Assembly (NCBI GenBank): GCA_002812745.2
Contig: NCSJ02000035.1
Span: 62,001-126,000, forward strand
Source: Scytalidium lignicola
Taxonomy: Eukaryota; Ascomycota; Leotiomycetes
DNA length: 64,000 nucleotides
Direction of reading: 5' to 3'
Every line of letters starts with the position of its first letter. Within the stretch, counting starts at the first letter, position 1. The translations under genes and the position numbers were made by a program. The notes below the pieces were generated by a model. That model was given only the letters and a program-made list of their open reading frames with translations, had not been told where the DNA came from and did not search any database. Below are positions 1 to 10,062 of the stretch, in pieces.

Positions 1-1330
1 CGGGATCGACGGAGGATGTCAGCAAAATTTTGAAATATTGCAATGAGAGAATGCTAGCTGTTGTGCCACAGGGTGGAAACTCTGGTTTAGTTGGAGGTTC
101 CGTCCCAGTGTTTGATGAAATTGTTATCAATATGAGTCGGATGAATAATGTTCGTTCTTTTGATGCATTATCAGGAACACTGGTGGCGGATGCTGGATGC
201 GTGTTAGAGGTCGTAGATAATTATCTCGGCGAGAGGAATCACATCTTCCCATTGGATCTAGGAGCAAAAGGCTCATGCCACATTGGAGGTAATCTTGCGA
301 CAAACGCAGGTGGGCTGAGATTACTCCGATATGGCAGCCTTCACGGAAATATTCTTGGTATTGAGGCAGTTCTGCCAGATGGTACGATTGTTGACGATCT
401 CTCAAAATTAAGGAAGAACAACACAGGATACGACTTGAAGCAGCTTTTCGTTGGCGCTGAAGGGACAATCGGAATCATTACTGCCGCATCCATAATCTGT
501 CCTCAGCGGCCCAAGGCCATAAATGTTGCTTTCTTTGGTCTAGAATCCTTCGAGAAGGTACAGCAGGCTTATCGAGAAGCAAAAGGGCAGTTGTCAGAGA
601 TTCTGTCCGCCTTTGAACTCATGGATGGTAAAAGCCAAAATATAGTCCGCGAGGTCACAGGAAACAAGCATCCTCTTGAGAGTGAACACCCTTTCTATTG
701 CCTCATCGAGACCAGTGGTTCTAATTCTGAACACGACAACGAGAAGCTTGAGAAATTTTTGGAATTTGTTATGGAAAAGGAGATCATTTCTGATGGTGTT
801 GTTGCTCAGGATGAGACGCAAGTCAAGTCTTTATGGGGTTGGAGAGAAGGAATCACAGAGTGTCTTGGTCATTGGGGAGGGGTGTATAAGTACGACTTAT
901 CAATTCCTTTGAGCGACCTTTACAAACTTGTTGAAGATGTCCAGGAAAGAATGGAAAAAGCCGGCCTTGTTGGGGACGATGACACCTATCCTGTTGTCAA
1001 GGTTGTTGGATATGGTCATATGGGCGACTCGAATTTGCACTTGAACATTGCTACTAGGCGCTTCGACAAAGCTGTAGAGAAAGAGCTGGAACCTTATGTG
1101 TATGAGTGGGTTGCAAAACGTAATGGCAGCATTAGTGCAGAGCACGGGTTGGGTCTGACCAAAAAGAATTATATTGGATACAGTCGCAGTAACACCATGA
1201 TTAGCTTGATGAAGCAGATTAAAAATCTATATGACCCTGTAAGTCACTCTAACTTTTGATTCCCACATATTTTAGGGGTGTTGCTAACAACGACTAGAAT
1301 GGGATTATGAACCCATATAAATACATATAA
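1..1330 (+). CDS. DLD2: D-2-hydroxyglutarate / D-lactate dehydrogenase (FAD), 5'-truncated
   Basis: Mitochondrial FAD enzyme that oxidises D-2-hydroxyglutarate or D-lactate. The 5' end lies outside the window; the reading frame is already open at base 3. Visible motifs are the FAD-binding PCMH segment ([18 protein letters not shown], then [12 protein letters not shown]), the C-terminal metal-site stretch [12 protein letters not shown], and [10 protein letters not shown]. Exon 1 ends at 1238 after LYDP. A 59-nt intron (1239-1297, GTAAGT donor, CTAAC branch, TAG acceptor) leads to a short last exon 1298-1330 encoding [10 protein letters not shown] and TAA, the normal family C-terminus. The choice between D2HGDH and D-LDH specificity cannot be made from sequence alone; the family resemblance is closest to yeast Dld2/Dld3. 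Confidence 0.93.
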
Positions 1331-2327
1331 ATACCTTCGGGCACTCTAGATGTTCATTTATGGATCATAAAAGTTGTTCTACAGATGTATATAATTCAAT
1401 AATTAGATCAAATCTAATCCTTAGTTGTGTTAGCTCTTGTCTATTTAAGCGGCCAATTTATTTGCGCATTCTTATTCTCAATGTTTAGTCACTTGCCTCA
1501 CGAAGATGGATGACACTATCTGTTCGGTATTTCTGCATCCATATATTCATCCTTGCTTGTTGCAGAGAGTAATTCCTATTTCATGTCAGATGCTAAAATG
1601 GTTCTAGGAGGTCGCAATGGAAAGTGAGATGTAAAAAGAGTCAGCTCTGCAACAATCATTTCAAGCCTACCACACGGTACATATTTTAAGCTAGTGTTAA
1701 TGTAGAATGTATGGGATTCTATATTTGCTAAGATTGAAGGCCGAAGCTGGCATATTCACTAGGGAGTTTCAGAGTAGAGANTTTTTTTGGTACTGAATGC
1801 ATTTCTATGCTTATAGTTAATGTCACCAGTTAGCCTTGTTAAAACATTACGTACATATCACTATGTTATTACTGCCACAGTTGGAGAGAGTTTATCTCTA
1901 AAACAGGTACCGACAAAAATATAAAGGGAGTTTCATAGCCTAAAATTTTGTAAATTTCTTTTAGAACCATATATCGATCTCGCAGTAAATCAATTCATGC
2001 CTCCCAAGGTTACAGAAAGTCTAAATGGCAGGACATGGAAAACAAATATTGATTGCGGCATGCTCTTGAGAGATATTCAAGACGCGACAAAAGTGGTCAT
2101 CCCAAATTAATGGCTTAGAAGTTAAGAGGATGATATTAGATACTACAAAGACTCAACATGAAATATTTTGACGGTTTGAAAAGACTGAAGGTATTATACC
2201 GATAATTAAACGCACTGAATCTTTTGATCCCACCAAACTCCAAATACACGTATATCCCATGTTTTATAAACCAGATTTTTTTATAACCAGTACCCAAACC
2301 CAGATATTTATACAATCCTTGTCCATT
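1331..2327. other. Intergenic, AT-rich
   Basis: Convergent 3' regions of the dehydrogenase and the PQ-loop gene. There is no credible ORF or RNA gene. One N at 1781 sits immediately before a T7 run. The length is more than two 3' UTRs need, but I see no transposon ends. Confidence 0.6.
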
Positions 2328-3541
2328 TCACGCATACTCTGTATCTCCTCTCTCTAGCAAAGGTCTATTATCGGTTGACCGTCTCCTCCTCCGATTTGGT
2401 GGCGGCACAGTCACATCTGCCTGTGGCTCTTCTGCCTGGTCTCTATACATAAAGAACTGGCAGAAAATTCCGAAATCCAAAAAAAAGTGTTCCCATACTC
2501 CCCACCAGCCAACTTGCATTGACTAAAATGTACCGTCCATAAATCCTCGCGGCTTCACCTGGCGCACATGTCCCATGTTTGCCTAGGCATTGCGAAGTAG
2601 GGTCGTACGCGAAGATTGATAGGACATAGGTAAGATTGCCAAGGCAAGCAAAGATGAAAAAGAGTATGCTCACACCCTCTGTGCTCTTTCGACGGTAGTT
2701 GAGCAGGATTTGAGGAATACGAGACCCAAGATAGAGTAATGCACAAAAATATCCAAATATTTGACCCCATAAACTTAACTGCAACGGATCGTCGAGATCT
2801 TCAGGGTTATCACCTGGATTTCTTGGTCTACCTTTGGAACTGTTACTAACATACCAGCCGAACACTCCCGCTGCGCAAACCATAAGGATCGCTATAAGAT
2901 TAAATAAGGTTGCTTGAAACCGTGTTGTTTGGTTGCTGGTCAGTGCCGCGGATTCGATGTCTCGGGCGTCTAGAAGGGGCGTGACGGGGTTAAGATGGCT
3001 CACATCGGTGTTGGACCAGATGCTTGAACGACGCTCATGATCCTCAATCCTTGAGCCAGGGGGTAATAGACCAGTCCGTTCGTTGGGCTCGCCGATGGCT
3101 GGTTTAGATATCTCTGGAATTTCGTCCTTCCACGTAAAGCCCTTGTAATAAAAGCATTGGCCAAGTAGGACGATATCTGCTAAAGTATAATATACAGCAA
3201 GAATTATCTAGAATTGTTCTTAGTCAAGGGATTATGTTGATTCACTGAAAAGGGTGACGTACCATAGTCGGAAGAACGCCTTGAAGCACGGCACCCAAGA
3301 TATTGAAAACATCTCCAGCAAGCCAAACTATAATAAATTGTAAGGATAATCCATCAGCTGAACCCCTTCTGAAGTTTTCAACAATCTGTGGGGAGAACAC
3401 GACAACCCAACAGGCGATTGATATTGAACTTGCAGCTGTTAGTATCTACTTGAAGTTCCTATGACAGCATGGTATTACTCACCCGCAGATACCACTAATG
3501 GCCGCAATATCCAAATCCAATGATTGAGAAGGAGGAAACAT
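2328..3541 (-). CDS. PQ-loop repeat vacuolar membrane protein (basic amino-acid transporter type), with frameshift
   Basis: Seven-helix PQ-loop protein of the Ypq1/Ypq2/Rtc2 (PQLC2) family, which exports cationic amino acids from the vacuole. Exons on the minus strand are 3541-3483, 3428-3263 and 3207-2328. Donors are GTGAGT and GTACGT, and the phases fit. The two PQ loops are visible: VVFSPQIVENFRRGSADGLS (exon 2) and LGSRIPQILLNYRRKSTEG (exon 3). The frame breaks near the C-terminus at a run of eight A (2479-2486). Before it the frame reads SWLVGSMGTL; after it the family-like LDFGIFCQFFMYR and a basic tail to the stop at 2328 lie in another frame. The exon lengths sum to one base too many, so one extra A in the homopolymer is the simplest explanation. 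Corrected length is about 367 aa. Confidence 0.85.
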
Positions 3542-4254
3542 GATATCCAATTTGACTTTCTTCTTTAATTGAACTTGAAATGTATAACCAGAATCCCCAT
3601 AACTTCGCCACCCGAGGCGTCAAAGAAGGACGAATCCAAAAGGCAGGCTAAATACCAGGTTCTATTCTCTTTTCTCTATATATCTCCTCAATCTTCTCCT
3701 CGAAGCAGCCTCTCTAATATCATTTAAATGTCCAACTATATTCTCCACCCTTATCAATCGTTAAAAGGAGGATGAGACGTCGAAGCATTTTTCAACATCT
3801 CCCAGCCAATAGGAACAGCTTGCCGAGAAAATATCCTCTATCACGTGATATTTATTACAGTGACGTCATGATACAACACCCCTGAGTTTACGATGCGAGA
3901 AGTTTAAATGTCGTTACAAAAGACGAACTTGTCAGATAATCTTATGCATTTCTTACTACGCATTACCACAATAAATATGCATATCAGCTTTCAATATCTG
4001 CTTGTTTACTATTCATCAAGCCGCGGTGCAAAGAATGGGTTGCTGATAAATCGCGATATCGGGATTTGATTTTACCCCACAACTGGGGGTGTCCGAGATT
4101 CCTCCTAAAAGTCCGCTGGGTATCACCGCCCCTCATTGCTGCAGCAGCAACTGTGTTACAGGAGGTAAGTTAGTCCTACTAATCCAGTTATCGAAGATCT
4201 GAGAACGAGAATTTTCAAGAGTAGCAACAAGAGTAGCAACAAAGAGCGCCCAGT
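3542..4254. promoter_or_regulatory. Divergent promoter between PQ-loop gene and NADH pyrophosphatase
   Basis: A 713-bp divergent intergenic region. It contains a palindromic E-box TCACGTGA at 3841-3848 and a perfect CRE/bZIP palindrome TGACGTCA at 3861-3868, 12 bp apart. bHLH and ATF/CREB-type bZIP factors bind such sites in fungi; use here is inferred. Confidence 0.5.
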
Positions 4255-5534
4255 ATGTCCTCTCAGCCTGAGATACCTGAACCAGCACATCACAGCGTGG
4301 ACTCGATGTTAAGCAGAAAGTTTGGGCGGGAAGTCGCCAATTACTTCTCCGGAAGCCCCCTAAATCGTGTTTCCTTCCTACGACCCGACCACACCTTCAT
4401 TAGTAACGCTTTCACACATCCAAGTAGCGCCTTCTTGCTCTTGAATGACCTTGCACCTTTAACGAAAGATCCAACGCAGCTGGCATATGTGACACACAAG
4501 GAGGTCAATCCCCTTACTGGGGAAAATCCATTCGCTAAGACCGAGGCCGAATTGATTAAAGAATATAATTCCTCTATCACCCTCCCACTAGTATTGTTTT
4601 TGGGGCTAGATGAGCGGGTTAGAGACGGGTTTGAATATGACGGCCATCGAGGACAACCATACTTTGCCATAGATGTCACACCTAAAGGGACTATTGAGAC
4701 ACAGGCAAATAAAATCATCGAGGAGGTGAAAGCCAGAGGACTGACTTTCCTTACGGGAAGAGGAATGACCCTGACTGCTCCAGAAGGTTCAAGTTAGCCA
4801 TTCCCCCTGCGAAATCCATCTAACGTTATTCCATAGCCGCTATATTTGCTCAAGCCCGATCTCTGTGTGACTGGAACGCTCGGAATCCTTTCTGCGCAGG
4901 ATGTGGGCAGCCAACATTTTCTGTGAACGCAGGCATGAAACGCGTTTGTCCTCCCACAGATTATGCATCAGTTGAAGCAGGTGCAGCACCTCGCGAACGA
5001 AGCGCATGCCCTTCAAGGAAAGGTGTAACTAATATCTCATTCCCCCGGACTGATCCAACTGTCATTATGGCCGTGGTAAGTCATGACGGCCAGCGAATCC
5101 TAGTAGGCAGACAGCATCGCTGGCCAGCACACTGGTACAGTACTCTAGCTGGTTTCTGCGAACCTGCAGAGTCGATTGAAGAAGCGGTGCGGCGAGAAGT
5201 TTGGGAGGAATCAGGCGTCCGGCTAGGTAGGGTGGTCATCCATTCCACACAGCCATGGCCATTTCCAGCCAGCCTTATGATCGGAGCAATCGGACAGGCA
5301 TTACCCGATGGCGAGACCATTAATCTTGGTCATGATCCTGAGTTGGAGGATGCTAAGTGGGTAACCATGCAAGAGTTGCGGGACGCGTTGAGGCGTAATA
5401 CTAGTGCGCTTGGAGAAGAACCTCCAGAGGGGTATGTCGATGGGGAGCTGAGATTACCACCGCGGACAGCTATTGCTCATCAGCTGCTGAAGGCTGTCAC
5501 CGGGGGTTTTTTGGGAGCGGAGACGAAAATTTGA
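4255..5534 (+). CDS. NPY1: NADH pyrophosphatase, Nudix hydrolase (peroxisomal Npy1/NUDT12 type)
   Basis: Hydrolyses NADH or NAD(P) and decaps NAD-RNA; yeast Npy1 is peroxisomal. Two exons, 4255-4792 and 4837-5534, are split by a 44-nt intron (GTTAGC donor, CTAAC branch, CATAG acceptor) that joins TCA-A to CC-GCT in frame, giving 411 aa. Visible parts are an N-terminal NUDIX-like domain, a zinc ribbon beginning FCAGCGQPTFSVNAGMKRVC, the Nudix box GFCEPAESIEEAVRREVWEESG with all consensus Glu/Arg residues, and the NADH-pyrophosphatase signature QPWPFPASLMIG just after it. The ribbon's later cysteine is present as SACPSRKG, while the second cysteine of the usual last pair is not (VTNISFPRTDP). 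No C-terminal SKL-type PTS1 is seen (it ends in AETKI). Confidence 0.93.
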
Positions 5535-6149
5535 TGGCAATGTGGACGAGATATGTGATAAGTTGTGTATGGACTGGCATTTTTAGCCCGTAAGTAGATC
5601 TCACAATGAGTTGGTATTGCTAATGCCATCGAAATTCTAAGTTATAAATTATATCACTGCTATGCTGGGAATATTTTACTTCACGAGTACTTAGAATAGA
5701 ATCATGGAATTATTTTATCCACATCTTGCTCGGTTTGTCCTAATGAACAAGTGTGTTGTGAGATATAATAACCTTCAAGCGAGAATTGGGTTGGAAAAAA
5801 TTGGAGGGAACTTCCCTTGCACATTCTCACATGAAGCTCGAGAATGGAGTAATAAAGACGCAAACCCATGGGGCCCACTTTATTAAGACGTGCAACAAAA
5901 ACGTAGACGTGAGACATCTAGATATCTTAAGGGTTTAAACTCAAATTGATACGTGATGCTTAGATGCAGGTTGAGCAAAGGTGGCCCTGCTGTAAAATAT
6001 ATATTTCTTTATTCAATGCTCGTTTATGCTTCATAGTGACTAATCATATGCCATGGAACTTCCCACCAGAACATCATAAAAGTTAGTCATTATACATTAT
6101 CCAGAAGACCAATCTGATATATATCAAAATTTCCCCCAAGAAATTCTAA
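5535..6149. other. Intergenic, convergent 3' regions
   Basis: 615 bp between the ends of the NADH pyrophosphatase and the ligase-like gene. AT-rich; only short overlapping ORFs without codon bias. No feature seen. Confidence 0.5.
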
Positions 6150-7623
6150 TTATATAGCAACAATCCAACTCCTTCGCCAAGGATCGCAATTCAAGTTCTT
6201 GCCTATTTCCATCCTAGTAATAAGCTCTAAGAGCCTCCAATCATAGACTTCCACCCATTCTTTCTTACCGCTCGGCCGCTTGAGATTCATGCTGCTGATT
6301 TGCTTGATAAATTCCACTGCCTCTTTTTGATGATTTAGCTCTATCAATGCTATCTTTCTCAAGCTCTTGCCAGTTATGGGACATATGTGTGGGGTTGAGG
6401 AGTCTGATAGCAAAAGAAGATTGTCTGAGAATCGGTTGCCGTGCAAGGGGAGGAGCCTTGTGGTTAAAGAAGGAATGGTAGTCACGTATGGTGAGAGGAT
6501 GAATATGCAGTTTGTGAGTGAGCAATTATGTTTTAACAAGCGGCAAGGGATTAGTGAATGGACGCGCGTGTGCTCTCGTGAGGAACTCCATTTCCTGCAT
6601 GAAACAATTGACTTAGCGCAGTGGGGTTCTGATGGGCAGACTGCTACTGTGGAGGATGTAGCTCGGTCGGGTAATAATGAGGTAGGCGTAGAGCATAATT
6701 TAGATTTATTATTACCGTCAGGGGGTGTTTGTGGTGAGGGCGAAGAGCTAGACGAAACCTCTTGTCGTTCTACACTTCTAGATACCTGTATTCCCAGCCC
6801 AACTTCGGCAGTAGCGATTGGGAATATGGCTCGCACTGGGAAGATATTTGGAAGTAAAGAGTGTGCTGGTGAATATGCGATACTCTCTGGAAAATCAACG
6901 GTCACATAATCCTTCTGGATCAACCGTGTCAACCATTTTGCTTCCCTGGGATGGAGCTGACGGTAGAGGTGGTCTAGGATACCAATCGCATCACAGGTGG
7001 CGCCTGGTGCTGCAAGGGATCGGACTTTTCTAGAAGATTGAGCATTATGCGAGGCAATGCGAAGTAATGACTGATCAATTTCTTCCACCGTCAACAGATT
7101 TGTCCGCGATCGTACTATTGGGTCCTAGCATAGTAATTAGCTTGAGCTTGGGATAATTGCATTATACAAGCCTCTCCTTCGCGTAATCAAATTAACAGTA
7201 CCTGCATAATCTAACAATCCGTAGGGTTGGGAGTTATTTTAGGATGTCCGGAGGACAACTTACATTATCTAAAATTTGGTATACGAAGAGAGCAAGATCG
7301 TCATCATGTGGTGGACTCGTCCGTTTCTTTAACTCTGCTAATTGCTTCTGTGTTAAGTTTAAGATCCTTGCAATTGCATGTCCCAGGGCTTTTGTCGGAA
7401 ATCCATAACATCTTCCTGTTGTTCTTCTTGGAAATAAGGTAGAGAGCACAGCCTCAGATTCCGTGTCAAAAGCATCTAATCTCTGACGATGGTTCTTGAA
7501 CCAAGTGAGGATTATCGACGATTGTTGTTTCTCTGCTTCTTTAGGAAGTAATGGAGGATCGCGTGTAACGATGCGCTCCAGATCTTCTAGAAGGTCACAA
7601 ACATAGACGAATTGGAAGGGCAT
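6150..7623 (-). CDS. DNA ligase IV-like protein lacking the ligase catalytic core
   Basis: Two exons on the minus strand, 7623-7264 and 7124-6150, joined by a 139-nt intron (GTAAGT donor, TGCTAG acceptor, phase 0), give 444 aa. Residues 1 to about 185 resemble the N-terminal DNA-binding domain of fungal ATP-dependent DNA ligase (Lig4-like) proteins: MPFQFVYVCDLLEDLE, then a segment LLTVEEIDQSLLRIA and REAKWLTRLIQKDY. The C-terminus (CPITGKSLRKIALIELNH, EWVEVYDWRLLE, DPWRRSWIVAI) resembles the end of the same family, preceded by a BRCT-like stretch (NCIFILSPYVTTIPSLTTRLL). The adenylation core between them is missing. No K-x-D-G motif or later ligase motifs occur, and only a low-complexity linker of roughly 100 residues is present. 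Family members are usually about twice as long. It may be a decayed gene or a repurposed DNA-binding/BRCT protein. The family assignment rests on remembered sequence character. Confidence 0.6.
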
Positions 7624-8181
7624 AATTTTGAGGATTTATCCACCATATGCACATCGCATGCGCGTACATGGCCCTTTATATCTCATGCCAAGCCAAAGCA
7701 AGCACCACTTTTACGATGCTTCAATTCAAGTAAAATTGTAGAGGGGCTAACTCTTTGGCGCGAAATTGGCGCGAAGTCCCGTGATGCCCCTGATCGCATT
7801 AGTCATCTGCTAGTCCCTCGGTCATCGCTGCACGTTAATTTACATCTCTGTTGGATACATGAGACCCTTCCTCCGTATCATTTCGATGTTGGTCTGATCA
7901 AGAATACGGCGTTTCTGTCTCTACCTTAACGAATTCCATGACCTTGTATTTTCCTTTTGAAGGTGTCGGATTTTTGGTTTGGTTTGTTTTTTTGGGTTGA
8001 AAATACCCCGGAGTTTGGGTGGAGTCTATTTTTGACAATTAAAGATTAAGGGGCGTCTCGAGTCCTAGACCCATTAGATACGACTTTACTAGTGACGAAC
8101 GCATAACGCTCCACTCTATCCGTTTCGTCGACAGGACTTATAGGTTCTTCTTGCTTCAGAATCTCACACCTGAATTGAAAT
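7624..8181. promoter_or_regulatory. Divergent promoter region, ligase-like / DUF4048 genes
   Basis: 558 bp between divergent starts. It contains T/G-rich runs near 7970-8005 on the plus strand. A 105-codon ORF at 7612-7929 has no recognisable content and overlaps the promoter. Confidence 0.4.
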
Positions 8182-9765
8182 ATGGAGGAAGACAAGTGCC
8201 AATCGTCCACGACGGACCGCAACTCAATTGATGGCATTATGTCGCCTGAGGACCCTAACAACGATAGTTCTCAGGAAGCATCCAATATGCCTCCTCCATC
8301 ACAACCAAATACACAACACACAAGAGCAAGGTCGTCTATCAGTAGACGACCGAATCGATTGTCTCTTGTATTTCCTGTCGCACCAAGCACTACCGGAACC
8401 GAATCAGCGAAGCAAACACCAACGTCCTCTACTGCACCATCATTACCTGCTACACCCGCAGAGGCAGCCCGATCTATAACACCGAATGATTCAGGAGGCT
8501 TTCTTGTCGCTCTAGCTGCTCAGGAGAGAAAGGTGCTGGAATTAAAAGAAGAATTAAGTAAGGCAGAGGCCGACCTGCTAAAGTTGAAGAAGCAATGGGC
8601 AATGCACGAGGCATCAAAGAAAACTTCCAAGCTTCGAAATGCGGAGCAGATACAGGCGTTGCAAAATTTGACTGCGGAGGGTCGCAAGTCCATTGAAGAG
8701 CAGACCAATTTGAAACGAAGTATCGAGTTAGAACGAAGAAAGTCACTTCTCGGAGGAACTAATGCCCCCAAAGATTCACGGCGAAGAATCATCACTGGGG
8801 GACATACTCGTACATTATCTCTCCTATCACCAGATTCCTCGACGTACGTCAAATCATTCGAGTCTTCGCAGGAGTCAAATCCCCAAACGGTCGGCCTATC
8901 GCGAAGTACTACAATGCCCGATACTAGCCAAGGAATAACTCGCATCTCTAGTCGCCTTGCTTCACGCCACTCCTATCAGAGTGGCGCAACAGGGGTGAAG
9001 CAAATAGCTGACGATGTCAAAGCCGGATTATGGACATTTCTTGAAGATCTCAGGCAAGCTACAGTAGGCGATGAGGCTATTACAGGCGTTAAGAAACAAC
9101 CGAATACAAACAACGATGCTCAACATAATGGCATAAATAGGAAGGCAAGCAAAGGGAGCCTGTCGGGTAGTAGCAATGGCCGTGGAAAAGCACAGGTGCA
9201 CACAAATAAAGAGAAATCAGAGCCTAGAACATGGGACACATTGACAGGTAACAATGCCGCTCTTTTCGATGTTGCAGGCACGCTTTGGGAAGATCAGACA
9301 AGACAATCACTGAAGGGAACGAAGGCTACTAGGAAACAGGCGAAAAGTTTGTCATTGGCTCCGGCGGTCGTGAGCGATTTTGATGATGACTGGTCAAACT
9401 GGGACTCCCCCCCTCCTAAGTCACCTACGAGGTGGAGTGGTAGTACGGCTGCGTCTGACACCGCAATCACACCGTTAAAAGCCGGTGTCGATGAGGATGA
9501 TACTAAGTAAGACCGAGTCTTGACCCTTCTAGAAATCTACTTAGGACAGTTGGAAACTAATATTTCAAAAAGGAATATTGAAGAGACAACTCATGAAATC
9601 ACATGGCCTGGTTTGGACCAGCTCACTCCTGGCCATTTGAAAAGGACTGTGACGACGTTAATGTCAGAATGGGAGAAGGCGCTTACACCACCGGCCAGTA
9701 CAGAGCAAAGTCCAAGCCGCACTCCTGCCAATATTTCTTACGATGACGTAGATAAACTTGCATAG
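8182..9765 (+). CDS. DUF4048-type protein, serine-rich with coiled coil
   Basis: Fungal-specific protein of unknown function, matching what I know of DUF4048 proteins. The start is the first ATG of an open frame (MEEDKCQSST). The N-terminal 80 residues are Ser/Pro/Thr-rich. A coiled coil follows (SGGFLVALAAQERKVLELK to about residue 190), then the basic patch RRKSLLGG and RRRIITGGHTRTLSLLSPD, then a disordered C-terminus. The frame meets TAA at 9508-9510, yet the same frame continues with family-like sequence (LEIYLGQLETNI; LDQLTPGHLKRTVTTLMSEWEKAL) to 9765. A 48-nt intron 9485-9532 (GTGTCG donor, TACTAAG branch, TTCTAG acceptor) would remove the stop in frame and give 511 aa. Without splicing the product is 442 aa. 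Confidence 0.75.
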
Positions 9766-10062
9766 TTCAGGAATTCAGTTGGTGGTGTTATATTACATTC
9801 TATAGAGTGGTTTTTGGGGGGTTAACATTCTTTGGGTGGTTTTGCCATGACCTATGACATATATGAAGGATCATGTACCTTACGTCCTAAATTTTACGCT
9901 TCTGATGATAGAACCATATACAATGACGGACATTTCATTACTTACTTTGAAATTTCAAGAATATTAGAATGACTATAGCTTGAGAATCGAAGGGCAACTT
10001 ATGTAGCGTGAAAACGAGCCGTTAGTTCTTTGTACAAGGTATAATGTTCATATTATTATGAT

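Noticed and set aside
6367..6909. 180-codon plus-strand ORF opposite the ligase-like gene
   Set aside because: Antisense shadow of the better supported minus-strand gene.
9507..9532. 26-nt GTAAGA...CTAG intron in the DUF4048 gene
   Set aside because: Too short for splicing and it shifts the frame; the 48-nt alternative keeps it.
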